56,180 nt of DNA, from the NCBI GenBank assembly GCA_021203305.1, contig JAJQBK010000061.1:1-56180 (forward strand), written 5' to 3'. Numbering within the stretch: the stretch's first letter is position 1; every line of letters begins with the position of its first letter. The position numbers were made by a program, and so were the translations under genes. Below are positions 40,977 through 49,421 of the stretch, in pieces. The DNA is from Lachnospiraceae bacterium. Its GTDB lineage: Bacteria; Bacillota; Clostridia; Lachnospirales; Lachnospiraceae. The notes beneath the pieces were generated by a model. It saw only the letters and a program-made list of their open reading frames with translations. It was not told the origin of the DNA and did no database searches.

Positions 40977-43900
40977 TTATTTCGTTGTAACAGTCTGCTC
41001 CACATGCAACGCGTTTTCCGCGTCCTGCAGGGATTCATACCCATACAGAAGCGCGGTATTGGTCATGATAATCTCAGCCAGGTTCTGACCGGTCTGGCGC
41101 AGACTTACGATAAAACGACCGTAAAGCTTGAGCGTTTCCTTGCTGTAGGTGCCAAGCTCCCCGCGAAGATAGGTCTCGTAGGAAGTATCATAGGGCGTAT
41201 CCTCAGAGGTGTGGATGGTACGGCTGTTGCCAGCCATGCAGGGGTACTCCACGGCGAACTGTTCCATCCAGGCAACCTGAATGCTGACAATCTGTTCAAT
41301 AATAGCCTCCCGGGTCGGATCAAGCTGCGGAAGCTGATCCTGAATTTCCTGATATCCCCGCGGGTCTGTGGATTTCATCATTCTGCCGTATTTTTCCGTG
41401 ATCAGATTCCAGCCCCGGGCGTTGGCGTTCAGAAAGTCCTGCATGTAACTGAGCAGCAGCTCCTCCGGCCAGGCCAGGTACTGGCTTTTCCGCATGATGG
41501 AGAAGGTATTCCAGTCATCCTGGCAGGAGGCGCGGCCGCCCTCATTCTGCACGGCGTCAAAGACCGCCCACTCCAGGTGGACAATCTGATTAATCAGTGT
41601 TTCCGTATCATGCTTCGACGCGGCGGTTCTGATTTCCTCCGCGGAAGGAACCGGGCGGGCTGAGGATTCATTCTTTTCAGATTTAGAGCCGATGTCATTA
41701 AAATCCGGAGAAACAGTGTTGGCACTGTTTTTACTTTCATGAGCATCAGCGGACGGATGATCAGCAGTATTATCATGATTGCTCCCGAATATCTTTTGCA
41801 GAATTGCTCTTCCGTAGGGCTCCAGAAACGTCTCATCCTCCGGAATGGATATATTCTCCAGTATTCCCTGTTTTTTTAGCTCATCCAGAATCAGCAGCGC
41901 AATGTACTCGACGGTTCGGCAAATTACATCCCGGCTTTCTGCCTCCGCACTGTTATCTTCCCATACGGAACGCTGGTCGGCATAATCCGCCAGAGCCTCC
42001 GTCAGGCTGGAAAGAACGCCCAGGCATTCAAAACGGGCGCTGCTTTTTTTCAGCCATTTATAGTAGGGTGGGAAGGCATGGTTTACATAATGAACCAGGC
42101 GATATAATTCCTCAATATATTTATAAAGCGCGACCTGAGCTGTGACGTAATCTCCCCGTTTCATGGAGCGGGCATAATTGTACTGGCCATACTGGCCCAG
42201 CTGAAGCAGGCTGTTGGCAATTTTGACCTGCCAGTACTCTTCCGGACAGATTTTATAAAAATTTGCCCTTCTGGCGCTGAACTCTCCCACCGGGTCGACA
42301 AAGACAACGCCGTTCGTCACCGTGGCAAGAGCCTCGTCAGGAATGGACAGAAGGCTCTGAATATCCGCAATATCCTCCGCCCTGGTGTAGCCTGTAAAGC
42401 GGGCAAAGAAGCGATCCATATCAAAGACGCCCACTCTCCCATTTTCAATCACCACATTGCGCTGATAACCGTTGAATTCCTGAGGAAGCATCTGATACAG
42501 TTCAGACAACTGCTCACCATAGGCCTCATAATCCTCATGGGTCAGCCAGATACACAGGCCGGGGCCGAAATCATGATCCTGAGAAACGGCGTCATCAAAG
42601 CCAAAGCAGTCGCTGCCCTCCCCCGCCAGACCTACGGCTATTATATCCATACATTCCGGGGCATATTTTGAGAAAAGGGGCAGAAAAGCCTGCTCATAGA
42701 ACGCCTGGGCCAGCTGCATACCAAAGCCCGTGGTCTTTCCAGATTGTGAAGCATCATCGGCAGATGCATAATCTGTGTTCATTTTCCCAACTTCCGGAGC
42801 AGCCTCCGCTGAAATGAACGATTGAGGAGATTCTGATATTGCTGCATCATACTCCATTGAAGACGTTGATGTCCCTGTCCCGGCGCGCTTGGGAGCCACA
42901 TATAAATCTGGGTCTGACTGTTTGGGTGCCGCGGATGAAGCTTCCCCGGCCTGCCCCGATACCGATGAATCCAGGTCGGACTGCTCTGATAGCGACGGAT
43001 TTGCCCCTATTTGCTTCTCTTCATCCGGCGAATCCGGTGCGGTTTGCTCTTCATCCGGGGCTGCGGCTGTCGATGTGTTTGGTTCATCCTGCACTGCGGT
43101 TGCCGACATATCCGGTTCAGACTGTGCCGCAGTTTTCGGTGTATCCGGTTCAGACTGCGCTGAAGCTGTCGGCAACTCCGCCTCACTCTGCTCTCCTGCC
43201 GCCGGGTCCGGTGTAGGCTCCACTCCCAGCTGCTCCTCCACGTAATGCAGATTATCAAGCAAATTGTAATAGCTCTGCGTCACGCCGTGGGTTTTACGGT
43301 ACTCTTCCAGCGCCGTCAGATAATAGCCGCGGGCTGTTTCATAGTCCTCCTTCATCACATAGGCCTGCCCCAGTGAAGCCAGGGCGGCGCTATAATGGTA
43401 ATCTTTGTCCCCAGGGAGAGAATCAAAAAGCTGAACCGCGTAATTCAGATGGACCAGTGCCTCGTCCATATGCTCCATCTGCAGAAGCGTCGTTCCCAGA
43501 TTGGAATGAGAGATGGCAAGCTTCTGTGTATCATCACTGCCCTCCAGAATATGCAGCGCCTGATTCTGCGCCGCCACAGACTGGCGGAGATTGCCCATTT
43601 CCTGATACAACAGACTGATGTTATTGTAGAGCGCCGCGAAGCGGGTATCCGTGGGCTCCAGCTCCCTCTGATAAATGGGAAATACCTTTTTGTATTCCTC
43701 CAGCGCGGCGTCATAATTGCCCATGGCACGCAGCGCGGTAGCGATATTCAGCAGAGTCGTTGCATAGGGAATACTGTCCTGTAAACCCAGCTGCTCCAGA
43801 AACTGTGTTGCCCTGTCACAGGCAGCCAGCATCTCGTCAAAGCGGCTCATATCCCTGTAATAGCCGATCAGTTCATTCAGAATTGTGATACAGCAGTTAT

Positions 43901-44015
43901 AATCCCCGTGGGCAAAGGCGTTGTCCAGCTGCTCCATCAAAAAGGGCTCGATCTGTTCCAGCTGATGGCTGTCAAAGAGCATATCCAGCGTCTGTAAAAT
44001 TTCCTCAGTGTTCAT
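40977..44015 (-). CDS. TPR / DUF4037 nucleotidyltransferase-like / DUF4125 fusion protein
   Basis: This 1012-residue protein has three parts. Residues 1-265 hold TPR repeats (for example 85-118, 127-160, 168-201, 209-242). After an acidic low-complexity linker (266-430) with three 11-residue repeats, residues 455-760 match DUF4037, a nucleotidyltransferase-like domain with GSDCFGFDDAVSQDHDFGPG at 467-486 carrying the GS and D-x-D signature. Residues 835-1005 match DUF4125 (NEGGRASCQDDWNTFSIMRKSQ). No signal peptide is seen, so it is cytosolic. AAAGGAAAT precedes the ATG. The nucleotidyl acceptor is unknown. Confidence 0.8.
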   Translation of the reverse strand: MNTEEILQTLDMLFDSHQLEQIEPFLMEQLDNAFAHGDYNCCITILNELIGYYRDMSRFDEMLAACDRATQFLEQLGLQDSIPYATTLLNIATALRAMGNYDAALEEYKKVFPIYQRELEPTDTRFAALYNNISLLYQEMGNLRQSVAAQNQALHILEGSDDTQKLAISHSNLGTTLLQMEHMDEALVHLNYAVQLFDSLPGDKDYHYSAALASLGQAYVMKEDYETARGYYLTALEEYRKTHGVTQSYYNLLDNLHYVEEQLGVEPTPDPAAGEQSEAELPTASAQSEPDTPKTAAQSEPDMSATAVQDEPNTSTAAAPDEEQTAPDSPDEEKQIGANPSLSEQSDLDSSVSGQAGEASSAAPKQSDPDLYVAPKRAGTGTSTSSMEYDAAISESPQSFISAEAAPEVGKMNTDYASADDASQSGKTTGFGMQLAQAFYEQAFLPLFSKYAPECMDIIAVGLAGEGSDCFGFDDAVSQDHDFGPGLCIWLTHEDYEAYGEQLSELYQMLPQEFNGYQRNVVIENGRVGVFDMDRFFARFTGYTRAEDIADIQSLLSIPDEALATVTNGVVFVDPVGEFSARRANFYKICPEEYWQVKIANSLLQLGQYGQYNYARSMKRGDYVTAQVALYKYIEELYRLVHYVNHAFPPYYKWLKKSSARFECLGVLSSLTEALADYADQRSVWEDNSAEAESRDVICRTVEYIALLILDELKKQGILENISIPEDETFLEPYGRAILQKIFGSNHDNTADHPSADAHESKNSANTVSPDFNDIGSKSEKNESSARPVPSAEEIRTAASKHDTETLINQIVHLEWAVFDAVQNEGGRASCQDDWNTFSIMRKSQYLAWPEELLLSYMQDFLNANARGWNLITEKYGRMMKSTDPRGYQEIQDQLPQLDPTREAIIEQIVSIQVAWMEQFAVEYPCMAGNSRTIHTSEDTPYDTSYETYLRGELGTYSKETLKLYGRFIVSLRQTGQNLAEIIMTNTALLYGYESLQDAENALHVEQTVTTK
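43062..43160 (-). repeat. three tandem 33-bp repeats in the TPR-DUF4037 linker
   Basis: Residues 286-318 are three units of 11: AQSEPDTPKTA, AQSEPDMSATA and VQDEPNTSTAA. At DNA level TCCGGTTCAGACTG recurs at 43111 and 43144, 33 bases apart. Confidence 0.75.
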
Positions 44016-44153
44016 CGCTTATTTCCTTTCTGTCCCAGGTGCATTCCTGTACATGTGGTTCTCGGTTTATATTTTTACCGAGATACTTTTATGATACTTT
44101 TATTCTGCTTTCCCGTCATAGTAAGTGCCGTCATTCTTAACTTCTTTCTGACG

Positions 44154-45509
44154 TTACTTCATTTCTTCATTTATGCTTTCCCTCAGAGATTTTCCTTTTT
44201 TCTCCCTTACCATTTCCAGCAGGCCAAGCTTTGTGAATTCATAAATATGAATTTTCTGGTAATCCTGAACCGCCTTATTTTTCATCAATTCCAGAATTTC
44301 TGTTTCTCGGGATTTATCCGACATATTGATAAAATCAATGACGATTACTCCAGTGATATTTCTCAGACGAAGCTGACGCAGGATCTCAGCCGCGGCCTCC
44401 ATATTTGTCTCAAAATATAACTTCTCAGAGTCCTTTCCATGAGTTGACGAACCGCTGTTCACGTCCACCACCGTCATGGCTTCCGTCTGCTCTATACAAA
44501 TATATCCGCCGTTTTTCAGCCAGGCCTTTGTGCGCAGGGCTTCCTCAATCCGGGAGGAAATGCCGTAAAGTACAGACAGCGGTACCTGTGAATCCTGGTA
44601 ATACCGAATCCGCGATCCATCCGGTGCTGCTGCCGTTACGTCAGTTAAACTCTGCTTTTTCAACTTCGAAGACAAATTATTCAGAGATTGATCACAGAGA
44701 TCCGTTGGTGCTGTATCCCCCGCCCGGTATTTCTCCTGCATTTCAGTATATAAACGATAAGAATCTGTCAAACACTCTTCTATCTTGTATCCGCAGCTTT
44801 CAATCTCCTCACAGACGCCCTCAAACCATCCTGCCGGCTTTTCCAGCACGGAATAACAGCTTCTGTGGGCCGCCGTGCTGACAAGGCTGTCCAGCGCCCT
44901 CAGGGTATCGTCACAATCCCGGTAAAGGACGTCCATCTCCCGCGCCTCCACCAGCTTCTGCGCTTTTGTCCGAAGAATCAGGTCATAGCCGGAAAAGCCA
45001 ATCAGACTGCCATCCGCCGCACAAAGCCCTTTTTGGCGGAAATAAGACGATATAACATCTTTCACGCTCTGGTGATGGTTCTTTGAGCAAAAAAGCCTTC
45101 CTGACCCAAATTTGGCAATGCAGTAACGTCCGGCCAGTTCAATGCGGTCTGTGACAGCGTAATCCTTCGTCTTGACGGGCTCCCGTTTCACTTGTAGCAA
45201 AACCTCATCCCCATCCGAAAGCTTTCCCTGAAAATGCCGGTTGAGCACCCTTGTATATTTCAGATCTCCCGTTGGGAGGAAGCCAATGGTACCCTCCTGA
45301 TTCAGCGCAAAAAAAGCGGCCGGGATGTTAAGAACCTGATGTCTGCATTTCCCGATCAGAATCGTACCCACCGCCAGATTGTCCCCGGGCGGAAGCACCT
45401 TCAGATACTCCAGCGTGCCGTCGCAATAAAACAGAGCGGCATCCCGGCTTTTCTGACCGAAAGCGTATTCAGTTAAAATCAGCTTTCCGCTGTTATTTTT
45501 TGACGCCAT
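44154..45509 (-). CDS. rng: ribonuclease E/G family protein
   Basis: The 451-residue protein matches the catalytic half of RNase E/G: an S1-like N-terminal part, GGYICIEQTEAMTVVDVNSGSS and ITGVIVIDFINM with the Mg-binding Asp residues, then the ERxK-like KTKAWLK region. It would act in rRNA maturation and mRNA decay. In many Clostridia it stands between the TIGR03936 gene and rplU; here those are scattered, with rplU 13 kb away on the other strand. It has no zinc-link extension. Confidence 0.88.
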   Translation of the reverse strand: MASKNNSGKLILTEYAFGQKSRDAALFYCDGTLEYLKVLPPGDNLAVGTILIGKCRHQVLNIPAAFFALNQEGTIGFLPTGDLKYTRVLNRHFQGKLSDGDEVLLQVKREPVKTKDYAVTDRIELAGRYCIAKFGSGRLFCSKNHHQSVKDVISSYFRQKGLCAADGSLIGFSGYDLILRTKAQKLVEAREMDVLYRDCDDTLRALDSLVSTAAHRSCYSVLEKPAGWFEGVCEEIESCGYKIEECLTDSYRLYTEMQEKYRAGDTAPTDLCDQSLNNLSSKLKKQSLTDVTAAAPDGSRIRYYQDSQVPLSVLYGISSRIEEALRTKAWLKNGGYICIEQTEAMTVVDVNSGSSTHGKDSEKLYFETNMEAAAEILRQLRLRNITGVIVIDFINMSDKSRETEILELMKNKAVQDYQKIHIYEFTKLGLLEMVREKKGKSLRESINEEMK

Positions 45510-45605
45510 TTTTGTGTGCCTTTATATTTCGATCCTGTATTTTGCCTGCCTTTGTATTATAATTTAAGTCGGCTTTTCTGTAAAGAGGCGAGATTTATGG
45601 AACGC

Positions 45606-45629
45606 AAAAAGAGGGCAAAAGCCCTCTTT
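45606..45629 (-). terminator. rho-independent terminator after the M20 gene
   Basis: GAGGGC-AAAA-GCCCTC with five T residues on the minus strand (45610-45606). Confidence 0.75.
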
Positions 45630-45648
45630 CCCATACTGGTGTTCAAAA

Positions 45649-47091
45649 CTATATCCCGCTTCTCATTAATCGGACATAAAACTCAACCGTCCGGAGCAAT
45701 GTTTTTACAGGAACCCGCTCATTATTGCCGTGGATCATGCCCCGCTCTTCTTTTGACAGCTTCATGGCAGAGAATTTATACACTCTGTCTGTGATCCTTG
45801 AATAATGCCAGGAATCGCTGCAGGCCATCATCAGATACGGGGATACCAGCGCTTCCTTCCAGGTATCAGATACAGCCTGGCACAGGAGCTTCCACTCCGG
45901 ACAGTCCGTATCAGAATCCGGTGAAGCGTTCCTGCCTTCATATACCGTGACTTCAATGTTCGGATTATCGATCACTTTTTCCAGATAGTTTCTGGCAGAT
46001 TCAACGGTATCAGTACCCATCAGCCTCAGATTCATCCCTACGGAAGCCTTTGGCGGAACGACATTGAACGCTGCCCCGCCCTCCATTTTGGTAACCGCGC
46101 AGGTAGTCCGCATCATGGCGTTCAGCTCCCCGCCGGATTTTTTACAGACCAGATCAAATAAACCCTCAAAGCACCAGAGATTCGCAAAAATGATTTTATA
46201 CATGAAGGTAGAATATCTTCCGAGCACGTCCAGCATTTCCCGAACTGGTTTGGTCAACTGCCGTGGGAACGGATGGTTTTCCACATCCACCACTGCCTGG
46301 GCCAGTTCCCCTACAATGGTATGAACGGGCGGCATGGAGGCGTGTCCGCCGCCGCTCTTTGCGTGAAATTCCGCGTTCATCATGCCCTTTTCCGCGATTC
46401 CGATCAACGCGCACTCCCGTTTCACGCCGGGAAAAACATTTTCCACCACAGCGCCGCCCTCATCGAGCACCATTGCCGGATGGATCCCATTCTCTTCAAA
46501 CCAGTCGACAATCGCCGGGCAGCTCGGGCCATTGATTTCTTCCTGCCCTGAGAATGAGAAGTATATATCTCTCTCCGGCTGAAAGCCCTCGCTGATCAGC
46601 TTTTCCGCCGCTTCCAGGATCCCGCACAGCGTCCCTTTGGTATCCAGCGTGCCTCTTCCCCAGATCGTATCATCCTCCAGTACCGCCTCAAAAGGAGGCT
46701 TTTCCCATAGCGCTTCCTCTACCGGCACGACATCATAATGAGCCATCAGCATCACCGGATCGCCTTCTTTTTTCCCTTTCCAGTGATACAGAAGGCCGTT
46801 GACGCCCAAATGCCTCAGCTCACATGTCTCATGGACATTTGGGAAAAGCTTTGGAAGCAGATCCCTGAATTTTTGAAACTCCGCCTCATCGATCAGTCCC
46901 GGATCGTTGTAGGAAATTGTTTTACAGCGGATCATTTCCCGCATGTCAGATACAATTTTGTCCTCATCCAATGTTACAGGCTCCTGAGATGGCGTTAACT
47001 CTTCTTTCGGCTTAAAACAGGCCGCCCTGATAAGAAGAATGGCAATCCAGATAATGAGAATAAGGATAATTGCCAACACAATATACAGCAT
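45649..47091 (-). CDS. M20 family metallopeptidase, membrane-anchored
   Basis: The 480-residue protein begins with a membrane helix (residues 1-23) and carries the M20 zinc ligands: His in MAHYDVVP, Asp in GRGTLDTKG, the Glu-Glu pair in SGQEEINGP, Asp in VLDEGG and a C-terminal His in MIHGNNERV. The bulge with HASMPP is the dimerization lid typical of carboxypeptidase S/PM20D1 forms. GGAGG precedes the ATG. It follows two membrane-protein genes with 11 bases between, so it probably hydrolyses an imported or secreted peptide or acyl-amino acid. Confidence 0.9.
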   Translation of the reverse strand: MLYIVLAIILILIIWIAILLIRAACFKPKEELTPSQEPVTLDEDKIVSDMREMIRCKTISYNDPGLIDEAEFQKFRDLLPKLFPNVHETCELRHLGVNGLLYHWKGKKEGDPVMLMAHYDVVPVEEALWEKPPFEAVLEDDTIWGRGTLDTKGTLCGILEAAEKLISEGFQPERDIYFSFSGQEEINGPSCPAIVDWFEENGIHPAMVLDEGGAVVENVFPGVKRECALIGIAEKGMMNAEFHAKSGGGHASMPPVHTIVGELAQAVVDVENHPFPRQLTKPVREMLDVLGRYSTFMYKIIFANLWCFEGLFDLVCKKSGGELNAMMRTTCAVTKMEGGAAFNVVPPKASVGMNLRLMGTDTVESARNYLEKVIDNPNIEVTVYEGRNASPDSDTDCPEWKLLCQAVSDTWKEALVSPYLMMACSDSWHYSRITDRVYKFSAMKLSKEERGMIHGNNERVPVKTLLRTVEFYVRLMRSGI

Positions 47092-47102
47092 TCCGCGCCT
47101 CC

Positions 47103-47762
47103 TTACAAAAGACCTTTTTTATATAAAATCCGGGCCACGCCGATAGCGATCAAAGCTCCCACCGGTACCAACACGCTGACGGACCCGGAAAGAGACGGTA
47201 CCGCCAGAAACAGAGCCACCATAAATATTAACGGAGCCATGGCCACCTTCCAGTTTTTGCTGATGTAAACCACAGCAAGGCCGCCAAATAAGGCAGGAAG
47301 GATATTGTCAAAGGCCGGCGCCAGCAGCTCGCTGTTTAAAATTGGCGTCAGAGGGACTAAAAGAGCCACGCCCAGGGCAATAATAATGGTCGTCACAATG
47401 GAGGAGGTGGCCACGGCGATGGTAGAGATCACCTCCCCCTCCTCACTGCCCGGCTTTACGTCCGCGTTTTCCATGGCTGTTAAGGCTGCCGGAACCTTCA
47501 GATTGGTCAGGTTCCCGGTCACAAAGGCCAGATAGGAGCTGCCGGAGCCAAGCATTGGGACATAGGTAAAGACCTCAATCAGACCAACCGTCCAGAAAAT
47601 GGGTGCTACCCCCAAAAGCCCTTTAACCACAGACTGCCAATCCGGCCATGCCCCGAAAATGATACAGGTCAGGATAGGGTACAAAAAAATCATGACCAGC
47701 GCGGATAAAATCCAGATACGGCCGTATAAATGCGTTTTTTCCTCATATGTTCTGTTTTTCAT
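47103..47762 (-). CDS. multi-pass membrane protein, partner of DUF5058 protein
   Basis: The 219-residue protein has about six membrane helices and GSGSSYLAFVTGNLTNLKVPAA split over residues 72-93. I do not recognise a named family. Its gene begins one base after the DUF5058 stop, with TAGGAGG inside that gene's end, so the two are translated as a pair and may form one permease. Confidence 0.75.
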   Translation of the reverse strand: MKNRTYEEKTHLYGRIWILSALVMIFLYPILTCIIFGAWPDWQSVVKGLLGVAPIFWTVGLIEVFTYVPMLGSGSSYLAFVTGNLTNLKVPAALTAMENADVKPGSEEGEVISTIAVATSSIVTTIIIALGVALLVPLTPILNSELLAPAFDNILPALFGGLAVVYISKNWKVAMAPLIFMVALFLAVPSLSGSVSVLVPVGALIAIGVARILYKKGLL

Positions 47763-47763
47763 T

Positions 47764-48489
47764 TCAGCCTCCTATGATCGGTGTAATGACAACCGCAAAT
47801 GCCATGCCTCCCAGCATACTGATTGGAAGCGCATAATTTTCAATCCATTTCATGTTAAATTTTTTTGACAGCAGGCCGCAGATACACATTAACGCTGCTG
47901 AAAACAGAAGTACAAAAATCGGGATCCACCCGGCCAGCCCTTCCCGGATATCCGCAAAAACCATCCCCAGGAAAGCGGAAATCATTCCAAGAAACAGGGC
48001 GGTCATCAGGATATCTCCCCATTTGGCGTCCCGATTTTTGATTCTTGCCAGGCCTCCCTGGATTTTCCGGCCAAATAAGGCAACCCAGAGCATTCCCGGG
48101 AAAATTCCAAGAGTCATAACCCAGGCAATGGCTGTGTAGACCTTCGGATCTGTTACCGTCTCCGCAATAGACACCCCAAGGGCGCTGGCTGTGGAGGTCG
48201 CCGCGGGAAGCTCATAGGTAATGGCGCCGATCACGCTTAAGCGGAGCCATGGCAGCGGCAGTCCCAGAAACTTCGACAGGGTAATGACTCCTAACAGAAT
48301 GGATACGGCGGGAGCAATCGTAAAAACCGCCGTAGACACCACTGTCCTGCGAAGGAAAGCCATATCCATCCCGATCTCCCTGCCGCGCCGCCAGGACCTG
48401 ACCATAAAAAAGACCGACTCAGCGATGACAAATAAAATGACAGTGCCGGCCAGAATAAACAAAATGGAACTGTTTGGACTGAAACTCAT
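47764..48489 (-). CDS. DUF5058 family membrane protein
   Basis: The 241-residue protein has about six or seven membrane helices and the DUF5058-like segments APAVSILLGVITLSKFLGLP and AITYELPAATSTASALG. With its partner and the M20 peptidase it forms a three-gene operon that I take to be transport plus hydrolysis. AAGGAG precedes the ATG. Confidence 0.78.
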   Translation of the reverse strand: MSFSPNSSILFILAGTVILFVIAESVFFMVRSWRRGREIGMDMAFLRRTVVSTAVFTIAPAVSILLGVITLSKFLGLPLPWLRLSVIGAITYELPAATSTASALGVSIAETVTDPKVYTAIAWVMTLGIFPGMLWVALFGRKIQGGLARIKNRDAKWGDILMTALFLGMISAFLGMVFADIREGLAGWIPIFVLLFSAALMCICGLLSKKFNMKWIENYALPISMLGGMAFAVVITPIIGG

Positions 48490-48523
48490 GGTGATTTTCT
48501 CCTTTTGAATACTTTACAGACAT

Positions 48524-48561
48524 AAAAAGGCGCCACAGGATATCATTTTCCGCGGCGCCTT
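48524..48561 (-). terminator. rho-independent terminator after the TIGR03936 gene
   Basis: AAGGCGCC and GGCGCCTT form an 8-bp stem, followed on the minus strand by TTTTT (48528-48524). It separates the radical SAM operon from the DUF5058 operon. Confidence 0.8.
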
Positions 48562-48586
48562 CGCCTCATTGTTTCAGTTAGAAATT

Positions 48587-49309
48587 CTAACAGTTATCGC
48601 GCAAACCGTCAATATTATTTTCATCAGAATCAATCCAGCTGCCAAATTCCGCCAGCGGGGTGAGGTTCTCACCGTAGATCTCCTCCCTTGTAATCAGCAG
48701 CGCGTTTTTCGGCATCTCCTGTCCAAGATAAGCCCAGAAAGACTCCATCAGCGTGTCCGGACGGATATTGAGCACGCTTCCGGTGCTCAGGATACACCAG
48801 AGACAGTCTTCCTCCGGACGCCAGTCCAGAATCCCCTTTTTCAGATCAACCACGGTCGTATTCTTTTTGGAACTCTTTTCAAAAAGAATTTCCTCCTGCT
48901 CCATGAACGAGGCAAAGGCGTTTTGCCAGTCTCCCTGGGGGCTACGGCCTTCCCGGAACCTGACGCGATATTCCGCCGCGACGACGGAAGCCATGGCGTT
49001 CGCCGTTTTCTCCGGCAGAAGGCGCACATCCGTGACCTCAATTCCCTCTGCGGAGCAGGCGTTAAATCTGTCTATGAATTCCTGGCTTGCGATGGGAGTG
49101 TTGACCTCTATATCCACATATTCCCCGTTGCTCTCCAATCCGATCCCCAGGGGCGCGGCAAAGGACATGATCTGATGAGGGCTGAAGCCCGTGGTATAGG
49201 CTACATCAATGTCCGCACGGCGTAGTGCCTTCTGAAAAAAACGCATCACATCCAGATGCCCGATGAACTTCAGCACGCCGTATTTTCTAAATTTGATTCG
49301 AAGCTTCAT
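48587..49309 (-). CDS. TIGR03936 (DUF2344) radical SAM-associated protein
   Basis: The 240-residue protein starts MKLRIKFRKYGVLKFIGHLDVMR and has TGFSPHQIMSFAAPLGIGLES, the family marks. It always accompanies the TIGR03960 radical SAM protein; the reaction is not known to me. Its ATG with GGAGG lies in the second copy of a 56-bp duplication. Confidence 0.9.
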   Translation of the reverse strand: MKLRIKFRKYGVLKFIGHLDVMRFFQKALRRADIDVAYTTGFSPHQIMSFAAPLGIGLESNGEYVDIEVNTPIASQEFIDRFNACSAEGIEVTDVRLLPEKTANAMASVVAAEYRVRFREGRSPQGDWQNAFASFMEQEEILFEKSSKKNTTVVDLKKGILDWRPEEDCLWCILSTGSVLNIRPDTLMESFWAYLGQEMPKNALLITREEIYGENLTPLAEFGSWIDSDENNIDGLRDNC

Positions 49310-49421
49310 AACGCACCTCCGTTTTCAAAACCATCTTCTCCGGAAAGCTTGATTCGCAGCCTCATAGAGCACCTCCATTTTCCAGACCAGCTTCTCCGGA
49401 AAGTTTCGAATTATCTTCTCC
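49306..49421 (-). repeat. 56-bp tandem duplication at the radical SAM/TIGR03936 junction, with a 19-codon mini-frame
   Basis: Two 56-bp copies, each with GATTCG...CTTCTCCGGAAAG on the plus strand, cover the stop of the radical SAM gene, the GGAGG and the ATGA start. The result on the minus strand is an extra frame, ATG 49365 to TGA 49308-49306 (MRLRIKLSGEDGFENGGAL), with an ATGA overlap at both ends. Confidence 0.8.
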
